From Lutjanus erythropterus (Eukaryota; Chordata; Actinopteri; Lutjaniformes; Lutjanidae), in the NCBI GenBank assembly GCA_020091685.1, contig CM034607.1:6631465-6695464 (forward strand): a DNA stretch of 64,000 bases, read 5' to 3'. Position numbers and translations under genes: made by a program. Shown piece by piece: positions 33,481 through 44,880 of the stretch (its first letter is position 1; the number at the start of each line of letters is the position of its first letter). Under the pieces are notes generated by a model. The model was not told the DNA's origin and did not search any database. It worked only from the letters and a program-made list of their open reading frames with translations.

Positions 33481-34792
33481 ATTATTTGACACTTTGGCCG
33501 TGTTTAATATGAAAATCCAACACTGTAATGTTTTATGTATGACAGAAAGCAAGGTGGGTTTTAATATAAAAACATGCTGAATTATTATTTTTTTCTTAAA
33601 GGAGAGAAAAAGAGACAGACCTTCTATTCAGAGGTGCAGCGAGAGCAATAAGGCATCTAAAATCGGTGAATCCTTGTGAAACCTTTGTTGCAGAGCAGCA
33701 GAAAATGCCGCTGAGCTGAAGACCTTCCAAATCCCTCTGAGCTCTGCACCGTGGGCTTTTGTTCCCCCAGCCCCCTGAGTCCCGGGGGTTATGCCCTCAT
33801 CCTTCATCCCTTATCCCTCATCCCTCTCTCCCATCCTTTATCCATCCTGCCTGTGGAGTGGAGCTTGAAAAATCTTGGAGGTGCTACAGTATTGTTGTGT
33901 CACTTTGGAGCAACAGAGCCACATGCCTTCCTCTTTTTCTAATCTCAAATCGCCTCTCCGCTAAATCATTTTCCTTCTCCTCTGTTTATCTGAGGAGATG
34001 AAAACAACAAGAACTCTTTTATTTCTTTTCCAATTCTCTCTTGCATTAACGGATAAGGCTGCTCATATTCTCTGTTTGTCTTACCGACAACACATCCCTC
34101 GAAAAAAGACCAAAACAAAAATGAAGTGGTTCTGCTTACAAGTATTGTTTGTGTACCCAAGCCAAAGCCTGAGCTGTAGCTTTATTTTCTATTAAAACCA
34201 CATCAGTAATCTTCACCATTTCACTGGGTTTTATCTTCCATCATGATACTGAGCGTGCACTGTAGTAATTATCCTTATCCTGTTAGTGCAAATACACACC
34301 AAATGTGACTTAATCTGCGTCTGAAAGAACGTGTCTTATGAACTCCTGTTGCAGTAACGTGTGTTCAAAGGCGAAGTAGATTTACCACAAGAACTTCTGC
34401 TTTTAGTAAGGCAATAATGCTTTGTATTACCTCTGGTGGATAAGAATGCCATATCTGTAAAAAACATGTTTTTGAGCATTAATTTACCTCAGAAATCCAC
34501 AATCTTTCAGAGCAAAGAGAAAGTTTAGAACAACATAAATGACATGCAGATACATAAATGACCATATAAATGTTGCAATAAGTTTGAATTGCAGTGTAGA
34601 GGGTTTTCACCTTAACGTTGATGGTGTGTGACAAAAAAAGATTTACGCAATGTGTCTCTTGTAGTCTCATTTGGAAATTGTGAAGTTCTTTCATGAATGT
34701 ATTTTGACTAAGATTTATGTCTTTGAGGGAATGAACAGGTGAACAGGAGCTGAGTGCCACAGGTAGACCAAGGAATCAGAAAGTATCTACCA
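33481..34792. other. Unassigned stretch with a short ATCCCTC simple repeat
   Basis: 33,795-33,848 is a degenerate pyrimidine-rich simple repeat (cttatccctcatccctctct). The rest is AT-rich sequence without recognisable element ends or exons. Confidence 0.4.
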
Positions 34793-35060
34793 CGGATGCA
34801 TGATATTGTTTTTTTTTGCAGATCTCCAATATGCTGTTATTTTCCAACTCATTTTGGTCCAGTTGCTTGATGCCGATATGCACAGATTTTTTTTCACTTA
34901 GAGGTGGAAAGAACATTAAGTCTCTCCTGTAGTGGAATGAACATATCATTATTCCTGCTCTTATTATGAACATTCAATGGAAGATGCAGACATAAAATAT
35001 AAGGTTTTTCAAGATGCACATATACATATGGAAGAAATATGAAAACTATTGCTGTTTTTT
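34793..35060 (+). mobile_element. Interspersed repeat, GCATGATATTG family
   Basis: Reads cggatgcatgatattg, gatctccaatatgctgttat, tttccaactcattttggtcc and gatgccgatatgcacagatt. This is close to a teleost repeat I recall as beginning GGATGCACGATATTGG and CCGATATCC. The right boundary is uncertain. Non-coding. Confidence 0.5.
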
Positions 35061-35544
35061 CCTGGTGTCCGTTTCTCTTTACAAATATGTCATAATGGTT
35101 AGGATGACGGCTCTGAAGTTGGGCAGTTGAATTTGTGGTTTTGAAGGCATGTGATTTTGCTCCTCCAATCATTGCAAATAGCAATGATTGCCATCCATTT
35201 CGTGCAATTCAAAAAACCACAACACAGCAGATGTACTGACATTGCGTGCAGATGATGAAACCTCAGGCAAACCCTACTGAACATTACCTGTCCGGGACCA
35301 AATAGTAGATAGACACAGTTTGTGGATGCTCAGACAGAGACGCATCACTACAGGCATGCTGGGCACGCAGAACCATACGATAATGGTGGGTTTTGCTGGC
35401 AATGTGTTTAAAGTGAGTGAGTGATCGCCCCTTTAGACTAAATGGTAACAAAACCAGGGAGAGTCAGTGTTGGGCTTACATTTCTCAGGTGGTCAGAAAC
35501 ACGACTATGAATGCAAATGAATTCAGTGTTGGTTTGTGATTACT
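35061..35544. other. Unassigned non-coding stretch
   Basis: Nothing with recognisable ends. Short frames have no domain motif. Confidence 0.4.
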
Positions 35545-36137
35545 AGATGTGTTGTTGCCTTTGTTTGACAGTTGTTATGTCCCGGTCTAGGGGAACCCTG
35601 GACACAACAGATAATGTGCTCCCTCCGTCGTCCCACACCAAAGAAGGCCAGCAACCACGTTTCCAGGTTCAAAAAGGAGCAGTTTTTATTTTGCTTCAGG
35701 GGGAAACACAGGCCAAAACAATAAACAAAACAATCTAAGAAGAACCCTAAACTTACCTAACGAAAACAAAAGGGAAAAGAACGACAAAACACTAACCTGA
35801 TCTCCTAACAAAAACATAAACAGGAGAAAACAGGTTCACCAAAATAAAGGCTGCTTCCCCCCTACTAAACTGCCCTGCTATTTACACGTATTTACAAAAG
35901 GTTTCAAAGGTTCGAGGCTTACTCGAAAAATGCTCGGAGTGCTATCAACAAGTTATTCGAAGCTACTACAGTCATCTACTGATCTACAAAGATTACAACA
36001 ACCAAACAACTCGTAACACCGTGCTGGCGATTCTTTGCGGTGGGAAGGCTGGGGAGAGAGAGAGAATGCAGGCCGTCGGCGCTCATGTAGGCCTAGGGCT
36101 CCGCCCCCTGACCAATCGCGCGGCAGCAATCGTCGTC

Positions 36138-36154
36138 ATCATCATCATCATCAG
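36138..36154. repeat. ATC simple repeat
   Basis: atcatcatcatcatca-type run inside the solo LTR, upstream (in LTR orientation) of the CCAAT/GC-box words. Confidence 0.85.
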
Positions 36155-36191
36155 CCAGCGCCACCTGTTCCCAATTCACGCTGGAGCAGCA

Positions 36192-36211
36192 ACACACACA
36201 CACACACACAC
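36192..36211. repeat. CA microsatellite
   Basis: Ten AC dinucleotides inside the solo LTR. Confidence 0.95.
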
Positions 36212-36405
36212 TAGGGAGAGGAGACACTATAGCAAAAGGAAAAACAAAAACACATTCACAAATGACCCACAGGGTCATAACACAGTTGACAGTAAAAAAG
36301 CAGAGAAGGGAGTAGCCTATGTCATGAAATGAGAGTCCCTGACTGGATTTAAACGTTGCAGTTTTGTGGCATGAACTGTATCCATTAGGTTGTCCATTCA
36401 CCAAA

Positions 36406-37988
36406 CTTTTTAAGGTGATAGTACGTCTTTACTTGGCAATGGGCTTGGGACTGTGGGTGGAGGACTGACACATTGATGGTTTTGGTCTTTATTAACAAAA
36501 AAGCATATCTATTTACAGGAAAGATTGTATGATAGTGTTATAAACTAGGCCATCTGACGTATGGTCCTTCCACATCTAAAGGCAGAAGAGATTATCTGTT
36601 CTAAATGGCCTCTCTTTAAAGCAAGCAGAGAAGTCTACCATTCTCCCTGATCTCTCTCCCAGAACTCTATCTTTTGCATGTTTTTGTAGTCTCTACGGGA
36701 TGAAGCTTAGAGATGGGGATAAAGGAAAACTTTTGGGAAGTCTCCTGGGCACATGAAGTAATTGCGTGTAAGGGTGCAGATCTCATTGCAACTTAGGGAG
36801 GACAGAAGTTCAGCCCTGAAACCGCTTTCTCTACTTTGATTGCATTTGTGTTTATTATGCAACCTTTTACCACGAGCCAAGAAAAAGGGTTGTTTTAGTG
36901 ACACTTAAACCCCCATTGCTTTAGGGTGTTTACAAGGTTCATTATTAAAAAGTAGGTCAACTCAATTTATGTGAATTATTAATGTTATAATATCCTCTGC
37001 TGCTGGCGGTGTTTTATAGTTGGACCATATTTTTCCACAGTAAAAAACTTAAGTTCCACCATCACTATGATTTTTCTGATTTGCTTCGATCGACGGACTC
37101 AGCCGGCACACACCATTTACTCAGTAACATCATTAGCTATCCCGTGATGGAGTGTTTGCCACAGACGTACGCGTATCGACTGTCGCAGTTTACCATCCAT
37201 CCTCTCTGCAGATGGCCCGAGGCCACACATCTCTTTGGCCTTTGGGGAAGTAAAGGCGTTTCAAAAGCTGTAAGATGATCTGTCAAGCACTTGGTCTGAA
37301 ATACTCTGAAGCACGCAATCAATATTCCTGGAATGAGACGTCAAACTCTCTCAAAGTGTCTGGAGAGTCCACCGACTTTGAGTCAAACTTCAATCAATGC
37401 GAAAGTGGTTGGATCAATTTGTGTTCAACAGCGAATACCTCTTCCTTCCCTTCCTTGCTGATAAAAATGGGGGATGAAATTTGGTCTTGCTGCACCTCTT
37501 TCCTGTAACATTTCAGTGACAGAAGTATAATCACGACCAAACAACTTCTCCACTGCTTGCTGCTGAATCATTTGTAACAGTGATCTAGACATAGTGACAC
37601 ATCCGTAAGGGGAGTGCACTGCAGTCTGCCAAGGACAAAGTGGGGAATAAACATGAATCTACTTAACATCTCTAATAGGAGTCTAAGTGCTGTGCTCTGA
37701 CACCATGATTGCGTTGACCCTTTGCAATGGTGTGTCAGCAGAGATAAGCCATTATTTGTTCTGGATAAGAAATCATCTGCCATTACTGTGTTCATTTTAG
37801 TAACGCTGCAGTGGGCTTTTATGATTTAAACCTGTCCGACCTGCTCCAATGCACTGACACCAGTAATTGCTATTGATGTCTGGTGGGTGTCTAAATGAGG
37901 CCAAATTGAAGGCAACACACTGCTCTTTATCCTAACCCACTGAGGACTCTCTGTCCTCTCACATCATTGCCTCAATCTGTCTGTTTCC
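36406..37988. other. Unassigned non-coding stretch
   Basis: 37,080-37,520 has higher complexity and CpG (cttcgatcgacggactcag, gacgtacgcgtatcgac) but no frame with domain motifs. This may be unique sequence. No element termini were identified. Confidence 0.4.
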
Positions 37989-37989
37989 A

Positions 37990-38550
37990 CTCTATGGAAC
38001 CTTAAAGTCCACATGACATGGAAAGCAGTGTCTATATTGACACATTTCCTGTAAAAACAGGAAGCAAGGGAGGGGCTTGTTACTGTACCCAATAGTGCTG
38101 AATGGGTGTAAACACTAAACACACCCCAGCCATGCAGCTGACTCCCGGATTCGGACTGAACACTGCCTCCAAGTTCGACAGACGTTTGAAGACAGGGAAT
38201 GCAGGCTTACTTTAGCTGCATGTTTAATCAAGCTAACATCAGTTGGCGGATAACTACTGCAGCAACAAATAAAGCTGTCTTTCTATCAAGAAACTTTTTA
38301 AATGGCCTCAGCACTTTATTCCCCGTCGGTCCCCAGGGCTGTGGTCAGTCCCAGTCTGGCTGTGTTCACTGGGAAGCTGTTGAACCCAAACCATTTCCAG
38401 TTAATGGCTGCTAATTTAAAAAGAAACTCTGACCCAGACATGAAGCTGAGCAACAGGAGGACATCAGACAGAAAACCAAAAAGCATTTTCTCCATAAAAT
38501 ATGATTATACTTTCACCATGGACTCCGACTTGCATTGTTACATGATGTGA
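37990..38550 (+). mobile_element. Possible interspersed repeat starting TTAAAGTCCACATGA
   Basis: Begins ccttaaagtccacatgacat, a start I associate with a multi-copy teleost repeat. It continues through gaagcaagggaggggcttgt and ttaatggctgctaatttaaa. There is no second copy in the window and no clear inverted end, so both family and right boundary are tentative. Confidence 0.35.
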
Positions 38551-40384
38551 TGAGGTGAGGAGCAGGGATTAATACTTTTCCCAAAAATGAGACATTTTTG
38601 TTTATTTCCAAACTTGACCACTTTAGTGTATTATCTGGTGGTATTAATAATTATTGAGGCAGAACGCCACTTCAACATTAATCAACATTATAATGAACAT
38701 AATATAAACTGAATTTGAACTTCGCTAGAGCTGCAAGGATGAAATGCCAAGTTTATTGGCTGTGATTTATCACTGTCTGAACAGCCTTGTAAAAGAAATT
38801 TGTTAAAAGCAAGTATTTTGGTATTTTTAAAGTCATGACATTATGCTGAGACAGTTTCCATATTCTGTTCACATTGATAGGTAACTGCTGCGCAATGCCA
38901 GCAGAATGCTCTCGCTGTGCATGCCATAATGTTAGATATAGTGATATATAGTGATCACTCAGGACTTTATCTTAACCAATCTAAAGTGAATGGTTCAAAG
39001 CACATGGTGCAAGGGTTTTAATTTATTCAAGCCGTGTCCAAATCCACCTTTGACATCTTGGGCGCACAGTGGGATACACCTTGTCAGCTGCACACAAGTG
39101 CCTTGATTAATTCATGGGTGTGTTTGTGCATAACATGCAATAAGCCAATCAGAAAGTCAGCTCTCATCGGAAGCAGATGCGCCTGGAGTGCAAGCGTTAG
39201 CAGCGCAACAGTGGAATTACTAGGAGGAGACAAAGAGAAAATATTTTCAAGCGAGGAGACAGATCTTCTGGTCATGTTCATTTTGTATGTTATAGATCAT
39301 AATTGTTTAATCCTTGTTTTTCTGGATCCAAATTGACATGCAGGCACAAACACTACAGCTGCTCAAGCTGTCATGCTGACTGATCTGTTAGAGATGACGT
39401 GACAGCTGTGATCCCGTCCTGTGCACACTTTGCATGTCTACTGAGATTTATTAGGCTGTATAATTCTAATAATAATTCCTTATTTGAGTGAGAATAATTT
39501 TAGACACACACTGTTTATTTCAACATTTACATTTTATTTCTGATAGAAAATGTTTTCAAAGGACACTTTCCTAATCCACACTACTATGTGAGAAAAAAAA
39601 GGCCAAATACGCTGTTTGCCATCTTGTGCAGATGAATCTACTGCACCACAGACTTTGCACTTTGACCAGGTTTTAGCAGGTCTGTGGGGCAAGTGGTTTC
39701 AACTACAATGAGCTGTGCACAAGATGCCAAATGCACCTGACCACACCTTTATTCCAGGATCTCCCACCCTTGAGTGCATTGACAGGCGTAAGTTCATTTG
39801 CTATCTTGCAAATGTGGGGAAAATGACAACTGTGCCAGTAGAACAGCAATGTCACCTTCATCACTGGAACCATCTACTGTGCGCCGGGTGTAAGACAGGG
39901 TTAAAGTAAAGTTAAAAAGTTAAAAAGCAAAACTCTCAAAAAGCTCTCACTCACTTGGTGTGAGATTTCAGACGGATTCTTTGGGAGACTTTGTCAGTCT
40001 TTGTTTGTAAATCCATCATATGACGCCATCTTTGCCAGTATTTCACCCAGAAGTGTTTTGGATAAAGTATGAATCCAGTGGTCCATGTAGTTGATGTGTC
40101 GGGCTTTCACTTGGAGTTTTGACTAAGATTCCAGATGTGGCAGCAAACCTCAATCCAGCATCCAGGTGGATGTCATGTTGGTTAAAAGTGGTTGGTTCTA
40201 GCTTACATAAGCACACATCATATTTTGTTTTACAGTCAGAAAGCATGAATGGATTTTCCATGATTTTGACCAAAAAATACAAAGAAACTGACTTTTTCTA
40301 TATTATTAGTCATACATTGACATACAGAGCTTTGCTTTTTGCTTTGTCAATTTGTTGTGTGTTTCAATAACCCTATGATAATTT
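38551..40384. other. Unassigned stretch, probably decayed repeats
   Basis: 38,990-39,260 and 39,590-39,900 both mix words such as gcacacaagtgcc and gtgcacaagatgcc with tttgacatcttggg/tttgccatcttgtg, suggesting old related segments, but the similarity is too weak to call. No exon was found. Confidence 0.35.
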
Positions 40385-40565
40385 TCTCACTCTTTGTTTG
40401 CACATGGGAATAGGATTGGTTGTGGAGAAACAACCACTCCGTATTTAAGATGGCTTCTCATGAACAAAAAACTGCCTGATGAAGGTCTAGTACCGAAACC
40501 TCACAAATAAATTATATATTGCGGGTTGGACAGTGTGCAGGAGTCCTTTTGCAACTTTTTGGTCA
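40385..40565 (+). mobile_element. Retroelement 3'-end-like segment with hammerhead-like core string
   Basis: ctgatga (40,476-40,482) is followed after twelve bases by gaaac (40,495-40,499), in a context (gaaggtctagtaccgaaac) that I recall from the ends of teleost retroelements, possibly Penelope-like. A 7 bp stem hairpin (tggttgt/acaacca, 40,417-40,436) lies upstream. Helices I and III of a hammerhead could not be built convincingly, so this is a sequence resemblance only. Confidence 0.35.
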
Positions 40566-43002
40566 TATATTGTGAAATAGATGCACAATATTACTGTGGA
40601 ACGTGATCAAAAAGGGTTTAAAAAAAGGCTTTTTTCATTTAATCTCAACCGTAAATTAAAATATAATTTGTTTGGATAAATCCAGTAAACTTTATTGCAA
40701 AGATCCTCTGCACTCCTTCTGGTTCCTCCAGTGTTGCTTCCTCTGATTTTACAGCCTGACAGGCAGCTGCTGCTGCTACAAAGATGTGAAGTTGAGAGAC
40801 AGAATCTTAACAGTTTCTTCCCCACAGGGGAATTTAATTTGCCATACCCGAGAGAGATTCTCAGTCCACTACAATGTCACTGCCCTCCTGCGAAAGACCA
40901 GAGTGGGCTCTCTGACATGATATCAAAGACTTCTCTGGGCTCTCGAGTCTGCCAACTAAAACCCTTCGTTTTCGAGCCAGTGCATGACATGAAAAGCATC
41001 GAACAGTCACATTTCAGATGGAGACTACAGAGAAGAAGCATGCGCTGCACATGAAAACCAGAAGCTTGGAGCATAGCGGGCAAGAAAAAGAAGACTGGAA
41101 TAACTGAAAATGCTATGTTTTTCTATTAACTTTGTCTCGGATTATGTCATTTACTGCACAGTACAGGCTTTAGTATCCTCAAAGCTTTTAAAGTGTTAAG
41201 TGTTTTTCCTATATTTCATGCTTCAGCTGTGACACAATTCCCAAATCAACTGATTTTGCACTGCCTACTTTAAGTTTCCATTTTAATAAATGTAACGCTT
41301 ATTGCTCTCACTCATGTAATTTATTTTCCTTTAAATTCCATACATGCTGATGAAGTGTATTTTATAGGGTCACACATGGTGACCATGAGCTAATCGGTAA
41401 TAACTTTTCAAAGAGTGACTTAGTAACTGTTGCCTTGACCTCAGAGGACTGCTACCAAGCAGCTTTGTAATATCACTGCTTTCATTACCATGATGGGCAG
41501 TGTGGGAGATGCCTGTGAGAGTTGCTGACAGACTTTAAAATAACTGCCGGTGCAATGGAGGATACACTATTTCAACGAGCCACATCTCGGGGGAGGGATT
41601 TACAGACACATGCTAGTAGCAGGGAAGCTAAGGCAAAAGTGCGGATGCCATCCAGGGCAATTTCTGAATCAAAACTGTATCATATGCACTATTGTGTGTG
41701 TCATCTAAGGTCAAAAGTCGTGTCCACAGTGGCAGTGTGTGAGGGCGCATTAGTTGCCTCTCTCCTGAAACACACTGATTGGATCAAAGGTTGGTTCACA
41801 CTATACCGTGTTCCACTAGGGTGGATAGAGTGGCTTATATTTTAGATGTTCACTGGATATTGAACCACGCAGCTTTGCCTTTAAATCTGTAGTTTCTCTT
41901 GTATCCTTTGGACCAGTGAGATTATGTGAAAAAACACAGATTCCTCATTTATTTCAGCAGCGTTGCGACTGTCACAGAGGATTTAAAAAAATGCAGCATT
42001 GTCTGTAAAACTGTAAGATTAAGGCTTCCATTTAATTACATGTTCCCATATGCACCCGTATGTATCTATACGCATCAATGCTGCCTTGCTTATCCTGCAT
42101 CCATTTTGCATATTTAAACCACAGAAACTTTGATTTGATGATGGTGTTGGAGGAAAAGTTAAAGTCTGTGTAAAGCAATAATAGTGTGTTTTGAGTTTGT
42201 CACTCCAGAGAAATCAGCCAGACAAATTTGAATGAATGAAAAGAAATCACAGTGTAGTGTAGCATATAAAATTAGGTCTCAAAATCATGAAAAAATGAGC
42301 AGTTTTCTGTCTAACTGTCAAACACCACTTCAACCTGAAAATTAAATTAATTAAAAACACTGATGATCTGTCTTACAGCTTTATTGGACATGTCCAGACA
42401 TGTTTGAGCCACCAGAACCAGAGGACGGTGACAGGATGGTATTATTTTTCTTCTGTGTCCAGTTGTTGAAGCTTAAGTGAACTGCTGAGGTGTGTTCGTA
42501 ACCGACTGTTACGGAGGATGAGGTGGTGTTGTTCTTGTCTGTTTGTGATGCTTATATCGTGTTGGGGGACCATGGCTCCGGCACATCACCGAGCCATGTT
42601 TCAGGTCCGCCTGAAAAATCCTGAACACAAATGCTGAATAACAGTTTAACGGTCTTAAGGTGAAAACGCCTCCTCTACACAGACTGTAAGACCAACTCAG
42701 TTGTCATTTTGTTCCCATGTTGAGTAAGTGGCAAATGAACTTTTGCTCATCTTTCAGCCTGTGGATGTGACTTCCTTCTCGCTCTGCGCTGTGTACATAA
42801 CGGTGCTTTTGCTCATATGCAGTCAAATGGAGACATGTTGACATGACAGAGGATTGGGAGGCAGATGGTCCACTGGCCAAGGACCACATACCCGTTCTTC
42901 TGCGAAGACGAATGCTGCTGTAAACTTTGCTCATGCACCAGGCTGCAACAGACATCTGTAATCTCTTGTCAGCTGATCTGGAGACTAATGCCAAGTGGTC
43001 AG
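40566..43002. other. Unassigned non-coding stretch
   Basis: No domain-bearing frame and no paired termini. Frames at 40,695-41,054, 41,522-41,845 and 42,704-42,994 (minus) are of about 100 codons but carry no recognisable motif and no splice context. Confidence 0.4.
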
Positions 43003-43140
43003 TGTTAGTTGTTGTTTAGTTTTAGTCCTAGTCTTTTGACTAAATGGCATTTAGTTGTAGTCATATTTTAGTCATCCTGAATAGTTTTAGTCAACTAAAT
43101 ATCATAAGATTTTAGTGGACTAAATGTACAGTAGATAGCT
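43003..43140. mobile_element. TTTTAGTC(A/G)ACTAAA-type teleost repeat
   Basis: Dense repetition of ttttagtc and gactaaat on both strands: gttttagtcctagtctttt, gttttagtcaactaaatatc and agattttagtggactaaatg. The near-palindromic gttttagtcaactaaa is typical of a short teleost repeat that I recognise. Ends are uncertain. Confidence 0.55.
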
Positions 43141-44590
43141 GATGAAATAATACAAACTCCACACTGTCACAAGATCATTACGAGTGTACTTTTAGTACAT
43201 CATAGAATTTTATTGCATTTATGTTCAGCATTAATCTGAACAAAATTGATTTTCTTTAAGATACAGTTTCTGTTCTATAATTACTGGATGTGTCTCCTCT
43301 GACCAGACTGGTGTTTTTTAACCTGAGCTTGGTTACCGACCAAGATATTGGTTGGTTTTTAGCTGTTTTGTTGTGCACAACTTGATGCTCAGGTTCAGTT
43401 CATGGTTATTTTTAAATGTAATTTATGCAGAAATTGCTCCTTTTCCCTTTCAATGTCTTTTTTTCAGTCAAATTCAATTTCAGAAACAATTTTGTGATTA
43501 CAGAAAATAGTATTGTGTACCTTTTCTCCCAGAGTTATGTTCACAGAGTGCACAGCCAGCGTGATTGTATGAACACACCGAGTACAACAATACAAGGGTC
43601 TGTGCTGGTGTGGTAATGTTGGCGCTAAATACCAAGAGAGCAGTTCATTTGACCCCAGACTGTACGACTCAATATGTTTTTTCTTCGTCTTGATGAGGCA
43701 ATTTAATCATTCATTTAATCTAACTTTTATGTTCTCTTGTTTGTGTTGCATGTAATTACCCAGCTTGTTGCTGGATGAAGTCAAGCCAGAAACAACATTT
43801 TTTTTTTTTTGCTGCACTGTCCTCCTTTTTCTTCCAGATCCACAAACACAGCTCTCTAACTCAAACGAGTGATGGCTGTGTTTCTTCTGCAGGCTGTTGT
43901 TGGTGTGAATAAACCCTTAGAAGTTGGCATGTTGTTTGAATTTACCAAAAGTAATCCCTGTGTTGGCAGAACATGAAATAGTGTGATAAAATTTCATAAT
44001 CCCTGTAATATTAACTTTTTTCTTTTGCCCCAGTATGTATTTTCATGTTTTGGCATCCGAGCAGCTGAGGTGAAATCTCAAAGAAAGTCGGTCTGACTGA
44101 GTCATCAAGCAGCAGAGTGATGTTAGCCACTGGCCATAGAATATTTAAAGCTGTTTATGTGGCATCCGTTACACTGAATGAACAATGTAGCTATCAATAA
44201 CATACAGATTTTTATTCCCACCAGGTATAGCCAGGAGGGGATTATGTGATTGCTTCATTGTGTGTATGCGTTAGTGTGTTTGTGCCTGTCTGTCACTACA
44301 ACACTTTGGTCAACAATAAAAATATATCAACAACTAGCCCAGAGACATACTTGGCTCCAAAAAAGGAAGAAAAATCTGTCTGGATCTGCAAAACTATTAA
44401 ATTCTCTCTTTTCCTTTAAGGCTTTTTTTTTAATTTGGCATCCATAGCCAGTTTATGGAGACTCAAGAACACAAGCCATTGTCAAAATTTATAGGAAAAG
44501 GCACAGAGCCATGGACATAGACTTTGATGCACATTTTGGTTGATAAAATATTAAATAAAATATTAAAGCTTTTTTGAAATTTGGTGTTAA
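43141..44590. other. Unassigned non-coding stretch
   Basis: T run at 43,798-43,810. No element ends or exons were recognised. Confidence 0.4.
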
Positions 44591-44594
44591 AGTT

Positions 44595-44880
44595 GGTGAA
44601 ATCACTCTGCAATGTAAAAAAAAAGTTTTGAGACAAACTATTCTATTCTTCATCAGATATACTTGAATCTGTAAAACTAAAAACAGAACCTGATTTGTCA
44701 TGATTTTGGTGCCTGTCTCTAAACTCAAATATTTAAGTTTATCTAAAGAAGAAAAGTAAAGATTAGTAGTTGGTAAAACTTCAGAACTTTAAGTTGGGCT
44801 CAAAACTTAAAAATCTATTGCAGTGCTTTACCTTGAAATTTAGAGTCATCTCAACTTTTTCATAGACCTACAATGAAAAA
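44595..44880. mobile_element. CACTG-ended foldback element, partial copy 2
   Basis: atttaagtttatctaaagaa, gaaaagtaaagattagtag, agttgggctcaaaact and cagtgctttaccttgaaatt match the right arm of the 28.3-28.8 kb element in order. The left arm is only weakly recognisable and the CACTG tips are degraded. Confidence 0.6.

Larger units (their letters stand above)
35573..36282 (-). mobile_element. Solo LTR, 710 bp, with 4 bp target duplication
   Basis: Begins tgttatgtccc and ends gggtcataaca, so it has TG...CA ends within an inverted terminal repeat. It is flanked by cagt on both sides (35,569-35,572 and 36,283-36,286). Orientation is inferred as minus from a candidate polyadenylation signal (AATAAA, plus positions 35,695-35,700) and from promoter-like words upstream: an inverted CCAAT box (attgg) next to a GC box (ggggcggag) around 36,096-36,116, in that order on the minus strand. 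It contains a CA microsatellite and an ATC run. No internal gag/pol sequence. A 4 bp duplication and these ends suggest a Ty3-type element, but this is an inference. Confidence 0.85.
35545..36405 (-). mobile_element. tRNA-derived SINE interrupted by a solo LTR
   Basis: On the minus strand the head (about 36,405-36,330) reads ggatacagttcatgccac and gcaacgtttaaatccagtca, a tRNA-like A-box/B-box region. The body follows (ttcatgacataggctactcc, cttctctgcttttttactgt, caactg). The tail resumes on the far side of the LTR as tcaaacaaaggcaacaac (35,545-35,568). Removing the LTR and one 4 bp duplicate gives a continuous SINE 3' part with its aataaagg-like tail diverged to aacaaagg. Diverged and presumably inactive. 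Confidence 0.65.

Noticed and set aside
36021-36332. 103-codon frames on both strands
   Set aside because: They lie inside the solo LTR and include CA and ATC simple repeats (the translated THTHTH and DDDDDD runs).
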